Shown: one piece after another, positions 10,285 to 22,210 of the stretch
How the letters are laid out: every line of letters starts with the position of its first letter
Numbering within the stretch: position 1 is the stretch's first letter
Origin: Tridacna crocea
Taxonomy: Eukaryota > Mollusca > Bivalvia > Cardiida > Cardiidae
Direction of reading: 5' to 3'
Assembly: GCA_943736015.1 (NCBI GenBank)
Contig: OX031063.1
Coordinates: forward strand, 35,680,172 to 35,744,171
Length of the DNA: 64,000 nt
Made by a program: the position numbers and the translations under genes
Notes under the pieces: model-generated
What the model was told of the DNA's origin: nothing
The model's input: the letters and a program-made list of their open reading frames with translations, nothing else
The model's database searches: none

Positions 10285-10518
10285 TCATCTTCTCTCAACC
10301 CAAATGAAACTAGAGGTATGGGATACAGCGCCAGAATTTTTGTCCCCTAGACCGCAAAATAAACTCGCCATACCATTTTCTGCCTTAAAATAGTACCCAC
10401 ATACTTGAAATTTCTCTCCAGACTGTCCAAGCAATGCAGCGTAGATCAAGATCAAGATATTCAGAAAGTGTGTGATAGAATTTGGATCCGGGGAAATTAT
10501 GGCTACAGAAGAATACAA
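10285..10518 (-). CDS. hypothetical ORF or exon, unidentified
   Basis: A minus-strand frame, not derived from a MITE, runs from an acceptor-like TATTCTTCTGTAG (plus 10503-10515) through a hydrophobic stretch (NILILIYAALLG), then QVCGYYFKAENG, FCGLGDKNSGAV and HTSSFIWVERR to a stop. Residue mix and Cys spacing look protein-like. A good internal donor (CAA|GTATGT) is also present. No family is recognised, and it could be a decayed exon or chance. Confidence 0.25.
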   Translation of the reverse strand: MYSSVAIISPDPNSITHFLNILILIYAALLGQSGEKFQVCGYYFKAENGMASLFCGLGDKNSGAVSHTSSFIWVERR

Positions 10519-10572
10519 AAAACTTGTTGCATTCCCCTATTAAAAATAAAACAACTGCTAATTTAATGGTCT

Positions 10573-10625
10573 AAGGGAAATAACTGACACGTTTCCGAAA
10601 CAAGTTAGGTCCATTTATTTCCCTT
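10573..10625. repeat. short inverted repeat AAGGGAAATAA ... TTATTTCCCTT
   Basis: Perfect 11-bp arms with a 31-bp spacer. AAGGGARATAA ends are, from memory, typical of molluscan short elements. Confidence 0.55.
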
Positions 10626-10734
10626 GCATTTGATTTAACGCGTTCCGATCTATTACAGTATTATGGAAATATGTTCCTTGTTCATATATAGTAGTGTCTT
10701 TATTAGTAGTGAGGTTTCAGCTTTGCTTTCCCAC

Positions 10735-10851
10735 CTGGAAGATTTCTACCCAATCAAAGACAAATTCCACCATTTAAGCTGCATTTAAATTGTAGTCTGC
10801 AAATGCTTTCAATTTGGACTAGTCTAAGAATGTGTCGTGTGGTAAAGTTAA
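10735..10851 (-). repeat. family A right-half fragment
   Basis: TTTGCTTTCCCACC, then TAGTCTGCAAATGCTTTCAA, TTGGACTAGTCTAAG and GTGTGGTAAAGTTAA. The left half and palindrome arm are absent. Confidence 0.7.
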
Positions 10852-11266
10852 ATGCCGAAAACAATCATTTTGCTGAAATTTGAATGACGAGATCTTCCTG
10901 TTACCTCTTTATAAAACGACCCTGTGTTCATGACAAGGAGAAGAATGGCTTTGAAAAAATGGAGAAGGAAGACAAATACCGATCATCTGCATTTTTCTTC
11001 CTTTCTCATTTATTTCTGTGGTTTCAGAGAAAAATTCCGTCTTTTGAGCTGTTTCCATTCATTTCTTTTGTTAATGTTTTCAACACTGACAAGCCTAAAT
11101 GTCCAAGGTATGAAAATGTTGGCCGAACATTACAGCTCTATCGAAGAAGCATGAGTCGCATGTTTTAGCACTTGTGTGTTGTCGTTTTTCTGGTTGTTTA
11201 GCGATGAAACACAAAAGTGTCCATGCTGTAGCCCCGATACGATGGAGACACATGTTGTCAGTGGCC

Positions 11267-11490
11267 TTAACTCTTTACCAAACGACAAAATTTTTAGCTT
11301 GCCCAAATAAAAAGCATTTGTACACGGCAAAATAAAAGTGACAAAAAAAAAAAATGAATTTGTTTTGTGAAGGGTAGAAAACATTGTGGGAAAAGGAGAA
11401 AATTCTGGTTAGCAACAGTTTCCCCTTCTCCCACAATGTTTACTATAGGCTTCTTTCTCGGATCGTCAAAAGTAGGTACTATGTGGTAAC
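11267..11490 (+). mobile_element. family A TTAA-MITE
   Basis: TTAACTCTTTACCAAACGAC end, GTGAAGGGTAGAAAACATTG, a mutated tip (ATTCTGGTTAGCAACAGTTT) and GGATCGTCAAAAGTAGG. The right TTAA is lost (GTGGTAACACATT). Confidence 0.85.
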
Positions 11491-11764
11491 ACATTTGTCA
11501 GAGAAGTCTTTGCAAACTCACTCACAGCCGTGTCAAACTATAACAAAGATTTTTTTGTGTTCCTTGTTTAAGTTCGTCTTCTACATTACTCTACATCATG
11601 TTGGTCATTTCTCGACGACAGGTGCACCTACTCACGTGCTACTGTAGCTACTATTACCAGTGCTCCGTTTAATACTCTTTCCAACCACTGGACGTTTTTC
11701 CACATTAATTCAGAGGAAGGTTTGACAGTTTTGAAGGAAAGACTTGGGTCGCAGGACTATCATA

Positions 11765-11996
11765 TTAACCCTTTACCAAAAACCCCTGGTTTTTACGACA
11801 CCGAGATAGAATCCTTTTGAAAACATTAAGGGAAAAGGAGAAAATGCTGGTAACCAGCATTTTCTCCTTTTCCCATATTGTTTTCTACCCTGCTGGAAAC
11901 AAATTTCAATTTTTGAGTAAGATTTATTTTGTCGCCTGCTAGTGCTTTCAATTTGGATCGGTCTGAAATTTTGTGGTTGGGTAACTTGAGGGTTAA
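11765..11996 (-). mobile_element. family A/E hybrid TTAA-MITE
   Basis: The left end TTAACCCTTTACCAAAAACC followed by CCTGGTTTTTACGACACC is E-like. The right part TTTCAATTTGGATCGGTCTG is A-like. The palindrome is intact except at the base (CATTAAGGG / CCCATATTG). Confidence 0.85.
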
Positions 11997-12188
11997 GTCC
12001 CGTCACAAGAGTTTGGCCAGTCTTACCTATCCGCTAAGTACCTTCAACATATGTAGTTGCCTTTTCGACCAATGTACATGAAGACTAGACTGATTTTGAC
12101 ACTGTCCGCTTTCCATAATCTATTCCGGACAGTGGCGACAAATGAACTAGCTTTTGTGGGTTTTGATTTCCAGAAAAAAATGTTGAAT

Positions 12189-12194
12189 TTTATT
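12189..12194 (-). promoter_or_regulatory. AATAAA poly(A) signal of thymosin beta
   Basis: The canonical AATAAA on the minus strand, followed by CAACATTTTTTTCTGG. It would give a 3' UTR of about 600 nt, an alternative to the ATTAAA site 95 nt before it. Confidence 0.5.
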
Positions 12195-12283
12195 TGGTAC
12201 TTAAAGGTATCTATAGGCTTCATTCATTATTATCTGGAGAATAAACAGAAGAAAACTCCATAGAGAAAAAAATGCACTATGCG

Positions 12284-12289
12284 TTTAAT
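12284..12289 (-). promoter_or_regulatory. ATTAAA poly(A) signal of thymosin beta
   Basis: ATTAAA on the minus strand, followed about 12-20 nt downstream by a GTGCATTTTTTT stretch that resembles a GU/U-rich downstream element. It would give a 3' UTR of about 500 nt. Confidence 0.5.
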
Positions 12290-12785
12290 GTCACATAAAA
12301 GAAGACAAAAATAGCTTACAATGCGTGAACGTATTAGATCTAGTGCTAGAGAACTGATATCATGACAAACGCTGTACCCAGACAGATTTACCAAAAATTG
12401 AGAGAAAAGTGTGTCCACATTAGAATGGAATGTAGCTATTGGTCAAAATGCTGTATGACGTAATGAGCACCTGTTCACATGTAATTTCCGCTTGGCATGG
12501 AAATCGAATACAATTCCAAAACAAAGGCACAGTGGAAAAGAAATACTAACAGTGTCTAGAAGGTCACACTACTTTCGACAGAATTTCGTGTAAAGAAATG
12601 TTGATAGAGGTTGAAGATTGCACATAAACGGCCAATTATCATTTTCAAAATCAGCTAGGTCCAATCCAAAAGAAACATCTGGGTCATGAGCGCCGTCTGG
12701 AATTCATACAAATATGGCTGCGATGACGTCATAATGGTGCGACTATACATTGGAATAGATATATACATAGCAGTGAGTAACAGCA

Positions 12786-13974
<1,189 letters not shown>

Positions 13975-13995
13975 TTATGTGTCTCGTTTCACTTC

Positions 13996-14165
13996 AGCTG
14001 CCAACCCCGACTAAATGACCTTCTATGGATAGTGTGGATCAAGATTAGACTGCACAGAACGTGTCCGATGTGGAGATATTATATAATTCTCTAAACATGA
14101 CTATGAAATAGCGTTATCTTCGTTCTATCTGTCGAATTAAAACTATTTATAAAAGGTATTTAGCA
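13996..14165 (+). repeat. family B copy with hairpin half deleted
   Basis: CTGCCAACCCCGACTAAATG, GGATAGTGTGGATCAAGATT, AGACTGCACAGAACGTG then an abrupt TCCGATGTGGAGATATTA. The right palindrome arm is missing. Confidence 0.65.
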
Positions 14166-14278
14166 GTATAGGATTAATCCTTTGAGAGCCAGATAAACCC
14201 TACTGGCACTTACAGTCTAGAATTCAGACCACAGAAACAGCAATTATGGGGTTACTCTGGCTGAGATTGTTTCATTTC

Positions 14279-14390
14279 AGCGAACAGTGTAGAACAAAGA
14301 TCAGACTTCACGTTTTGTGCAGTCTGATCTTGATTTAAACAGGCCACACTGGCAATTTTTTTAAGAGGCGCTTGAAGGGCGAAGTCTGGC
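14279..14390 (-). repeat. family B hairpin copy
   Basis: GCGAACAGTGTAGAACAAAG, centre CACGTTTTGTGCAGTC, then CTTGATTTAAACAGGCC. The ends are decayed. Confidence 0.65.
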
Positions 14391-14597
14391 AATGATGTGT
14401 TGGACTACACAATGCCAAGAGGATAAAATGAACATAACTCGTCTCTCGTTAGAAACCAAGCTGTTGAAAATTGCTATCTCTTAATACATATTCGTGCGCG
14501 TTCTGGCCGAAGAGGCTTGGAAGGATCTCCATTCTCCATTATACCAAACACTGTGGACTGCACAGGGTGACATGTGCTGATCCTTTTTGCAAATAGA

Positions 14598-14823
14598 TTA
14601 ACTCTTTACCCAACAATAAATTTATAGACTGACCCAAATCCAAAGTACTTGCAGACGAGAAAATAAATGTGGCTGAAAAATCCAAATCTGATATGGAAAG
14701 GATAGAAAACATGGAGGGAAAATGAGAAAATGCTAGTTACCGGCATTTTCTCCTTATCCCACAATGTTTTTAAAATGCTTCCATCTTAGGGTCGTCAAAT
14801 GCCATTTTGTGGTAAAGGGTTAA
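14598..14823 (+). mobile_element. family A TTAA-MITE, complete
   Basis: Both TTAA are present. The palindrome tip is AATGCTAGTTACCGGCATT and the base is worn (CATGGAGGG / CCCACAATG). It lies upstream of thymosin beta. Confidence 0.88.
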
Positions 14824-16454
14824 GCCTTCTTTTCACAAAGCACGGCTCATTTCTTGAACTATCGAAAAGTTTACATTAGAATTCAGATCAGAGTGCACAT
14901 GTTGTGCAGTCTGTTTTAATCTTTTCTATCGAAAAAAGTAACTTCCGTTTGGTTTGGCTGCAAAATATAAAGGGAGGTCACTCTGCATGGTCATATTGCT
15001 AGTTAGACCTGCATACATCCCCGGCATACCCGTGGAGTTTGTACAAATTCAGTTGTTGAACTGAATTTATTTTTTGGACTTGTTTAAATAGTCATAACAG
15101 AAGAAGAACAAAATGAGAGTTTAAGATAGGATTTGATTGTTATACAGAAGGAAATATTTAGTGAAAAGGAGTAAATGCCGATGACCAGAATTTTATTTAT
15201 TTTCAACTATGTTGTAAGATCCATTGAGGCACTTGTTTGTGATAGTTTGTAGGCTGAACCTAATATTACACTGTCTGATACTTTAGAGATAAGATGTGAT
15301 GTTCTGTAAGGAAAACCAAGGGTCATATTCACCTTGTATTCATTATGCTTCAGTTCACAAGTACATGTACTTTTATGTTATCGAGGCTTGTGTCTCCTCA
15401 CCAGCTATGAGGAACAATAGATACATTGTATACGGTGAATGTAGTTCAAGTTCACAAAGCACGACACCATACTACGTAAAGGATCTAAAATGTCCACCAA
15501 TCGTCACAACGCACTACTTTTAGAACAAAAAAAAAACGAACTGTTTCTTTATAAATAACCAAAATAACCCCAAGCAGTTTGTTAAGTGCAGGCTTAAGGT
15601 TAGATCCCTTGCTCCAAGATGGCCAGCTGTTGAAATCGGATTAGTTTCTCCATCTTTCCGCTTGATATATAGCACAATTATCCCTCTCATAACAGACTGC
15701 TTCTTTCGTAAAATCTGCACACATACTCAAAACCCAATCTGACTTCAAGTCCGTTTCTTCAATCCAAGGCTGGCAATCTGATTAGCTAAGACATATCGAT
15801 GTACACAACATACTAGCTAATCAGACGGCTAGACATAGAAATTAACATAGGAGCAATAATAAAAATAGTTTGAAATTTAGCCTCAGGGGATTCAACATAA
15901 TTATTCGAAATAAAGGCATCTCCAGACATTGCAAGAAGTTTTTAGTTCTTGGGTATCTCCAGTTACAAATGGGCAAACACAATAATCTTGCGTTCTGCGC
16001 ACTGTGTGAATATATCAAACGAAATTCGCTCTCTGTCTCTCTCTCCCCCTCCTTAATAACAGAATTTAATAAATACTGATGTTTACTCAATCAATTGACT
16101 CCATCGCGTTTGATGCTTGTTAGTTAAAAAAATCACAAATAGAACTTAACATGAGATTTGATACTGAATACTATAAATCAGAATTTTATTGACGGTAAGG
16201 GTCGGCTATAGCTGAGGCTAGATATGTTTACGCTTTCAGCCCGAACGTCGTAAATCGTAACACGCCGATGGTATGTAAACGAATATGACAATAATTTCAC
16301 GCTGATAAACTTTGAAATGAAACAGGCTGTGACCTTTGCCCCCTTTTATCAAGAGTGTACAGAAATGAGTCAGAAGGAAATAAAGGCCGATTTCTACGGA
16401 AGACGGCAAAACCAATGTACAATGTACCAGCACTTAGAATACTGTTGCACTCAC
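14824..16454. other. mostly unique sequence, no gene seen
   Basis: Holds a B hairpin fragment at 14880-14935 (GTGCACATGTTGTGCAGTC) and a decayed A piece near 15150-15240. Several short ORFs (15296-15523, 15870-16079) show no recognisable protein and no paired splice sites. Confidence 0.4.
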
Positions 16455-16580
16455 CTATCGATGTCTTGTGCAGTTTGATCTTTAAATGTATACAGTATTT
16501 GGTCATACAAATGTACAGGCACTTAAAACAGTGTTGCACTCCCCTATCGACATGCAGTCTAATTTTTTATCTACATTAGC
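16430..16580. repeat. diverged direct duplication with B-hairpin remnants
   Basis: CAGCACTTAGAATACTGTTG and CAGGCACTTAAAACAGTGTT, each followed by GCACTC(A/C)CCTATCGA. GTCTTGTGCAGTTTGATC lies after the first and CATGCAGTCTAATTT after the second. Confidence 0.5.
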
Positions 16581-16599
16581 CGCAAAGGCAACAAAGATT

Positions 16600-17037
16600 G
16601 TGCAAACAAAGATCTATTAAAGCCTTGAAAATGTGGTTTTTCTTTATTATATAGAAGAACGGATTAAGTGACATTCTACACAAAATAATGTTTTCGCCAC
16701 TAAAGTAATGCTGAACCCTTGGATCTATCTACAGGTTATTAGCAAGTAGCTGATTAGTTTCTTACTCGCCGCTTGTTGCCAATGATTCTTTTCAGTCACT
16801 TTTTACACCAATGGCGGAAAGGAATTGCTGCTATGGCATTGAATTTCACCCAATGTTGAAAAACTAAATCGACCAATTGGCAATTAAATTTTTGCCTACA
16901 CTCAACCGTGTAAAACATCACTTTTCATAACGAAGTTTTTCATTTGTCATTTTTTTCTGAAGACACCGGCTTATCATGCGTTACCACTAAACAGCGGAAG
17001 GATTCAAGATGGCGCACAGGTCAAATGTGTGACTCAC
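16600..17037. other. no gene seen
   Basis: Upstream side of thymosin beta. AT-rich, without MITE ends. A short ATGGCGCACAGG frame on the plus strand is only seven codons. Confidence 0.35.
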
Positions 17038-17071
17038 CGTCTACAACAGCAGCAGCTGATTTAAACATAAT
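17038..17071 (-). other. possible 5' UTR exon end (donor) for thymosin beta
   Basis: On the minus strand GTTGTAGACG|GTGAGTCAC is a good donor 3.1 kb upstream of the thymosin beta start codon. The exon would begin at or inside the palindromic element 17072-17307. There is no independent evidence that it is transcribed, and other donors exist upstream (23.1 and 43.1-43.2 kb). Confidence 0.2.
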
Positions 17072-17307
17072 TGTGACCCATCACGCAAAGAAGGACCATC
17101 TGGGAAGTCTGTACATCAATTAGATGAAAACAGATCAACGATAGTGCAGGTCAGTGTAAGTTGATAATTCAAAAATGATTGTATAACAAGATACAATGAC
17201 CACTTTTCATACTGAAAAAGGTTATTAAGGCGACAATTCGCGCAGTCTGACCAGAATTGACATATTTCGCAGTTCCCAGAAGGTCCCTTTTAGCGTGATG
17301 GGTCACA
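17072..17307. mobile_element. MITE-like element with 35-bp terminal inverted repeats
   Basis: The left end TGTGACCCATCACG and following AGGACCATCTGGGAA are repeated in inverted form at 17273-17307 (TTCCCAGAAGGTCCC to GATGGGTCACA). It is 236 bp with no coding capacity. I see only one copy in the window and no clear target duplication. Confidence 0.65.
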
Positions 17308-17534
17308 TTTATTTAAGTTTCATCACTTTATCGGATCGGACATTGTTTATTTTACTAAGGTGAGAAAAGTCATGACCTTCAGAGTGTCTTGAATCTAGTG
17401 CCAAAAAATAGTATCCAGTTTATGCTCAAGCTTATCGGCCTTGGTGCTAGATCAATTATCCTCCATTAGGACATGGAAAACGTATACCTTTGATCAAAGA
17501 ACATATCCATGGGAATTACCCTGTGAAGGGCTCT

Positions 17535-17727
17535 GCAGAACACCAGATAAGGGGGAGTGATGGTATTCTAAATCCATTATTTTCCTTCCAAACCCTATGT
17601 TGTGGGTACTCATTAGGATCGTCTCGGAGACACGATTCTACTGAGTACCACAACATAGGGTTTAGTTGAGAATAGTTAATATTTTCAATTTTGAAATCAA
17701 AATCACTCCCTCTATCTGCAGTTCTGG
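17535..17727 (-). mobile_element. family G palindromic element
   Basis: Inverted ends CAGAACACCAGATAAGG and CTATCTGCAGTTCTG enclose GGGAGTGAT motifs and a 70-bp palindrome AACCCTATGTTGTGGGTACT ... GAGTACCACAACATAGGGTT. Imperfect GCTCT/GCTTT flank it. The second copy is at 25345. Confidence 0.8.
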
Positions 17728-17889
17728 CTTTGTGTCAAATATCTCGCAAAACTAGACATTGAGCCCCTGAATGGTGCTTTGCTTCACTTAAATATTATAT
17801 TATTCATAATGCAGTTACAGCACACAGGTTCATATAATCATTAATGTCCTCGGATTTCGGCTGTGCTACCATTGTGGTTCCTACAGTTG

Positions 17890-17955
17890 TTAACCTTTAC
17901 CACACGACAAGATTTCAGACCTGTCCGAATTAAAAGCATTTGGTAAAGGGTTTAA
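17890..17955 (+). mobile_element. family A 66-bp deletion derivative
   Basis: TTAACCTTTACCACACGACA through AAAGCATTTG joins directly to GTAAAGGGTTTAA. Only the two ends remain and the whole palindrome is gone. Confidence 0.85.
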
Positions 17956-17974
17956 GGACACTCTAAACGCAAAT

Positions 17975-18483
17975 CCCCTTAACAGTAGGATGCATGACAA
18001 ATAGAGAGAAAAATCCTGTTGATATATCGAATAAAATTAAGTTTGTTCCTGAAAACTATAATTTGAAATATCTCTAGCCTTTTACATTTATTTTCCAACA
18101 TTGCAATCAATTACCTCAATCTATAAATATTCATGAGCAATCAAATGGAATAGCGCGCAATGATAGGACGAACAAGCCATGGAACGAATTGGTTTTGGAA
18201 CGAAAGTTGGCAAATTTGTATCATTGCGCCAGTAAAAAGCTATGAGCGAGAGAAGCTATTTTCAATCAAAAATAAATATCTCAACGATCGATGGCCTCGC
18301 CCAATGTATTTAATATGCCATTTCAAATTACATATCTGAGTGCCACCGTAAAACTCATTTGCCTAAGAAAAAATGAGTTTAACTGGGTTTATTTCCTTCG
18401 GCTTTGCACAAAATAAGATACATGGTTATCAAAATTCAATCTTGAACTCATAGTGGTATTGTCTTCGACAAATACCACAAAAA
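17975..18483 (+). repeat. dispersed repeat K, copy 1
   Basis: CAGTAGGATGCATGACAAAT through GATATATCGAATAAAATTAA, ATTCATGAGCAATCAAATGG, CCTCGCCCAATGTATTTAAT to TTCGACAAATACCAC. It aligns along its length to the inverted copy at 50812-51322. There are no inverted ends and no ORF. Confidence 0.75.
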
Positions 18484-18754
18484 CGGTTGGATAAAGAAAC
18501 GACACTCATGTACAAAACTTTTCTCATGTGACAATCTGTTACTAGGAAGATATTCTCTTTCAGGAAGAAAGCATAAAAACACGTGCAAAAAATTTAAAAA
18601 ATGACAAGGAAATTATATCGCTTGTCACCAAAGTGAAATAACAATTTTCTCGCGGAATAAACTGACATAATCTCTATTCTCATGGAAGTCAACGTAGCTT
18701 CATATCTTTTCTTCTTGTGTTCTCATTCATTCAGTTCCACCAGAGATCTTATAT

Positions 18755-18946
18755 ATGGCTTGCAACAGGCGAAAAGGGACATTCGGACATTTGCGTAAAG
18801 TGTCGTCTCAGATCAGCCTGCCAAGTACGCGCAGGCTGATCCGGAGCATCACTTTCCGATGGCGCGTGATTATCTGTTTCAGGCTGATTCGAGACGACAC
18901 TTTACGCAAATGTCCAAATGTCCCTTTTGGCGTGTTGCAAGCAATA
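18755..18946. mobile_element. family C palindromic element, short form
   Basis: ATGGCTTGCAACAGGCGAAA and GGCGTGTTGCAAGC ends. Inverted arms GGGACATTCGGACATTTGCG / CGCAAATGTCCAAATGTCCC and AAGTGTCGTCTC / GAGACGACACTT. The inner hairpin is CAGCCTGCCAAGTACGCGCAGGCTG. Only one of the usual two hairpins is complete. Confidence 0.85.
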
Positions 18947-20224
18947 AGCGATCCCTGGTTCCACGGTCATCGCAAGTGGTTTTGGAGCACTTGTAATCAC
19001 GAGAAGGAAATCTTCTAAAGGGATGAGGGGGGGGGGGTGGAAAGAGGATAAGCCTTTCACCACCGTGAATTAATGTTTATCATAGTTCAGACTGCAAGGA
19101 ACACGCAATATAATCCTTCAGTTACAGCGTAAGCATTTCGAACTCTGGCAAAGGAACAGTCCAATTAAAGTTATGATAACATTGGACTACCATCTCATCA
19201 ACTGAAGTAAACCCTGTAGCTGAACTTTGTTTAGTTGTTTGTTTGTTTCGTTGTTTGTATTAAGAGATTAACGCTGTTTACTACTTCTCATAGCTTAGTT
19301 AGTTCAAGTCGGCCAATGCAACTATGCATGCATGCTTTTCCTTGCTTTCTTAGTACAGACACAACCGTCTTTCAAACTGCAAATATTTCACTGCTAACTA
19401 AATGAGTTCGATTTATGTACAGGTCTAAAAGTATGTAATCGAGTTGCACACTCAAAAGCTGTTTAAGAGTTCATTGGCAATGACAGAATACGAATGCAGT
19501 GGATATGACTCTGGAAATGAATAGTGAAATGTTCTATATGCATGTTTTTGTCAGCAACAGTTAGTATAGATGATGGAAATGGTTGGGAGGGGGTGGGGGT
19601 ATTTTTCAATAAAGAAAAGTCAATTCGTACATTCCCTGAATAAAGAAGTAGGTTAACACGAAAAGTGAAAAAAAAAATCCCATTCGTCAAGTTAAAAAAA
19701 TAACAGTGCTCACACGGCGTAAAATCTACAGTCATTGGGCCGAACGTAATTTATACCAATGGTGGGTAATATATATTCATCTTTTGCCTTTTGACCTGAA
19801 TATGGGCCCCTATTCACCATCAATTCTTGAAAGTTTTCTTCCGCCCTGAGATTTATTCGCGAGAACTTTCTGAATGTGAAGTTAAGACAATCAACTGATT
19901 CAGCAAATAAGAAGTTTCGATATAACTATGTAAATCAAGGCGGTATTATTCTTAGCCTAATACATGTATTAGAAATGAAATTAAGAATGTTTGATGATAC
20001 GGACCGACAGACGTTCAAACGCCCGAAGCTTAAAAAACACATCGTGAGAAATTAAACGAGCAACTTCGTCATTTACCAAAATGTTAACCGAAACATCTTT
20101 ACAGGAAAATTTTGTGGTATGCTAAAAGTTATTTTTTTCCAACTTACTGCTTATCTTACTTTTAAGTAAGTGAAATGAAACGTCAAGCCGATGGTAAAGC
20201 CGACTCCAAATTTTGACATTTCCA
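18947..20224. other. no gene seen
   Basis: Contains a G-run at 19028-19037, a B-like fragment near 19080-19130 and half of an H element at 19804-19882. The minus ORF 19463-19735 has no recognisable content. Confidence 0.4.
19804..19882 (+). repeat. family H half element
   Basis: GGGCCCCTATTCACCATCAA, TTCTTGAAAGTTTTCTT and GAACTTTCTGAATGTGAA match the left end of the H copies. The CCAAT palindrome is absent. Confidence 0.5.
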
Positions 20225-20355
20225 AACGTTTATTTCCCTGAAAAATATCTCCTTATCGGACAGTGTAAATCAAAGATCAGACTGCACGTTCTGTGCAGTC
20301 TGATCTTGATTTACACTGTCCGCAAAAGGTCCTAAATCGCGCCTAGAAACTTAAG
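20225..20355 (-). repeat. family B, left end missing
   Basis: AAATATCTCCTTATCGGACA, a 64-bp near-perfect palindrome with centre GCACGTTCTGTGC, GCAAAAGGTCCTAAATCGCG and AACTTAAGAGTTAGG. Confidence 0.75.
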
Positions 20356-20674
20356 AGTTAGGAATGGGAACCATTTTTTTTCTGTGAGAGTCGATTTTTT
20401 GCAGCTGTTTCTGGTAGTGTGAAATCCATTTACATATTTTCTTTTCCACGATATAGATCTATCAATGAAACGTAAAACATTCCACAAAGAAAAAACATAT
20501 CGCAACTTTGAAATCACTTCTTGGATATTTATGACATGTTTTATGACGTTTCCAGGAACGCTTTTAGAAATTCCGTGGCAATAACTCTCGCTATTCATGT
20601 TATTCAATTGGTATCTGATGATCTAGATCGACAATCCCTCGTTGTCCCTAGCAGTTTGTATGTTTGCTTGATGT

Positions 20675-20902
20675 TTAACCCATTACCGCACAATCCTACT
20701 TTGGATGACCCGGAGAATGAAGCCTTGAGAAAAGATTGTGGGAAAAGGAGGAAATGCTGGTAACCAGCATTTTCTCCATTTCCCACAATGTTTTCTACTC
20801 GTCACAAAACAAGTTTCAAATTTTCAGTCACTTTTATTTTGTGGTCTGCAAATGCTTTCGATTTGGACAAGTCTAAAATATTGTAGTTTGGTAATGAGTT
20901 AA
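20675..20902 (-). mobile_element. family A TTAA-MITE, complete
   Basis: TTAACCCATTACCGCACAAT to TTTGGTAATGAGTTAA. Tip TGCTGGTAACCAGCA. The right arm has CTCCATTTCCC against GGGAAAAGGAGG in the left, an unpaired change. Confidence 0.9.
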
Positions 20903-21045
20903 AGCCGTTTCCAGCAACATAGCAGTTATATTACGACGGTCAGCGCACCTGCATGTATCTGTGATCTCCTGAAGTTTCTCTTACCAGTACTTGGCACCGT
21001 ATTCTTCAAAAACCACCGACACCTTCCTACAGGACAGTCGTCCAA

Positions 21046-21257
21046 TTAACCCTTTTCCTGTTGTACAACTAAAATTAAATTTTCAATACCATGTTAATAT
21101 CCTAAATATTGTTGTTACAAATTTACGTTTTGGGGAATAATATATCCTTATCGGACAGTGTAGATCAAAGATCAGACTGCACGTTCTGTGCAATCTGATC
21201 TTGATCTACATTGTCCGCAAAAGGTCAGCTTGTCGCGCTTAGCAGTCGAAAGGTTAA
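21046..21257 (-). mobile_element. family B TTAA-MITE, complete (212 bp)
   Basis: The best-bounded B copy: TTAACCCTTTTCCTGTTGTA at the left, GCAGTCGAAAGGTTAA at the right, palindrome CGGACAGTGTAGATC ... GATCTACATTGTCCG. Both TTAA are intact. Confidence 0.92.
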
Positions 21258-21689
21258 TAATCAGCAATAAGAGAGGAATGAATCCTGTCGCAATGACATT
21301 TATCAATTCTCGTCAATGAACTGGAAAAGGAGGAAATTCCAAGGCCTCATGTGAACAGACATATTCTCTCCATTGGTCACAATGTTTAGAACATGCAACA
21401 ACGACATGAGGCAAGACGTCGGAGTAGGTTTTAATTTATTCATTTATGCACAAAGTGTGTACACCAAAACGCGGAAACATACTGTCTTACGCGTGTCTGC
21501 ACAAGCTGAAGTGACCAAAAGCAGAAATTACTGTCTCGAAATCATTTTGTCACAATATTTTGAAAATACCTAAGTGGCAAGGCGAGAGAAGGGTTCAGCA
21601 GGAAGCTAAATATAAAGAAACACACCAGAAAGAAGTATGTATGTTTAATGTATATCATTTTACCACAAAAAATCTAGATACTCGCATTC

Positions 21690-21839
21690 CGTTCATACCG
21701 ACCCCCGTGGCTTCAGACTATCCTGAAACTTGATAACTTTGAGACAAGTCTCAACAGGGCTATAGTTATAAAAGGAAGTGGGTTTTATTTACCTTCTGAA
21801 AATAAAGAATTTATTATTATTATTATTATATTATTATAA
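21690..21839 (+). mobile_element. probable 3' end of a non-LTR retrotransposon
   Basis: TTGAGACAAGTCTCAACAGG, TTACCTTCTGAAAATAAAG and then (ATT)n at 21809-21839. An AATAAAG followed by a trinucleotide tail is the usual 3' end of several metazoan LINE clades. There is no coding part upstream. Confidence 0.4.
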
Positions 21840-22210
21840 ACATTGTGCTTCAGGGACGAGCAATTTCTCCCTGAATCACATTGTTTACAGTGCATTCCAT
21901 AGCATTTTAGGGTTTAAACGTTGAAAGGTAAATTGAGAATAATTATCTTCTTCAGTCTTAGAGTATTGCAAAAATCTTTTGGTAACTATCGTGGCAAAAA
22001 GAGATATTGCTTGTATCAAGCAATGTTGATTGACCCCATGCATTTATCACGATTGTTACTGCATTCTTACCAGGACTACGGAGTTAAGAAAGCAAAATTA
22101 TTAATTTTGCGCCACCACACTTGACCACTGAGCCAGGCAGGACTATGAAAGGGGAGAAACTGGTTTCTAGCATTTCCCTCTTTTCCTGCAATGTTTTCAA
22201 ACGTGTTCAC
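21840..22210. repeat. two decayed A-like hairpin pieces
   Basis: 21838-21896: AACATTGTGCTTCAGGGACG, AGCAATTTCTCCCTGAATCA, ATTGTTTAC (a short palindrome). 22142-22200: GGAGAAACTGGTTTCTAGCA, TTTCCCTCTTTTCCTGCAAT. Confidence 0.45.

Larger units (their letters stand above)
12165..12785 (-). other. thymosin beta 3' UTR (inferred extent)
   Basis: About 600 nt run from the TAG to the second poly(A) signal, without a recognisable MITE copy, which stands out in this repeat-dense window. It contains two CCAAT-like stretches and a TGACGTCA site (plus-strand 12724-12731). The end point is inferred from the signals only. Confidence 0.6.
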
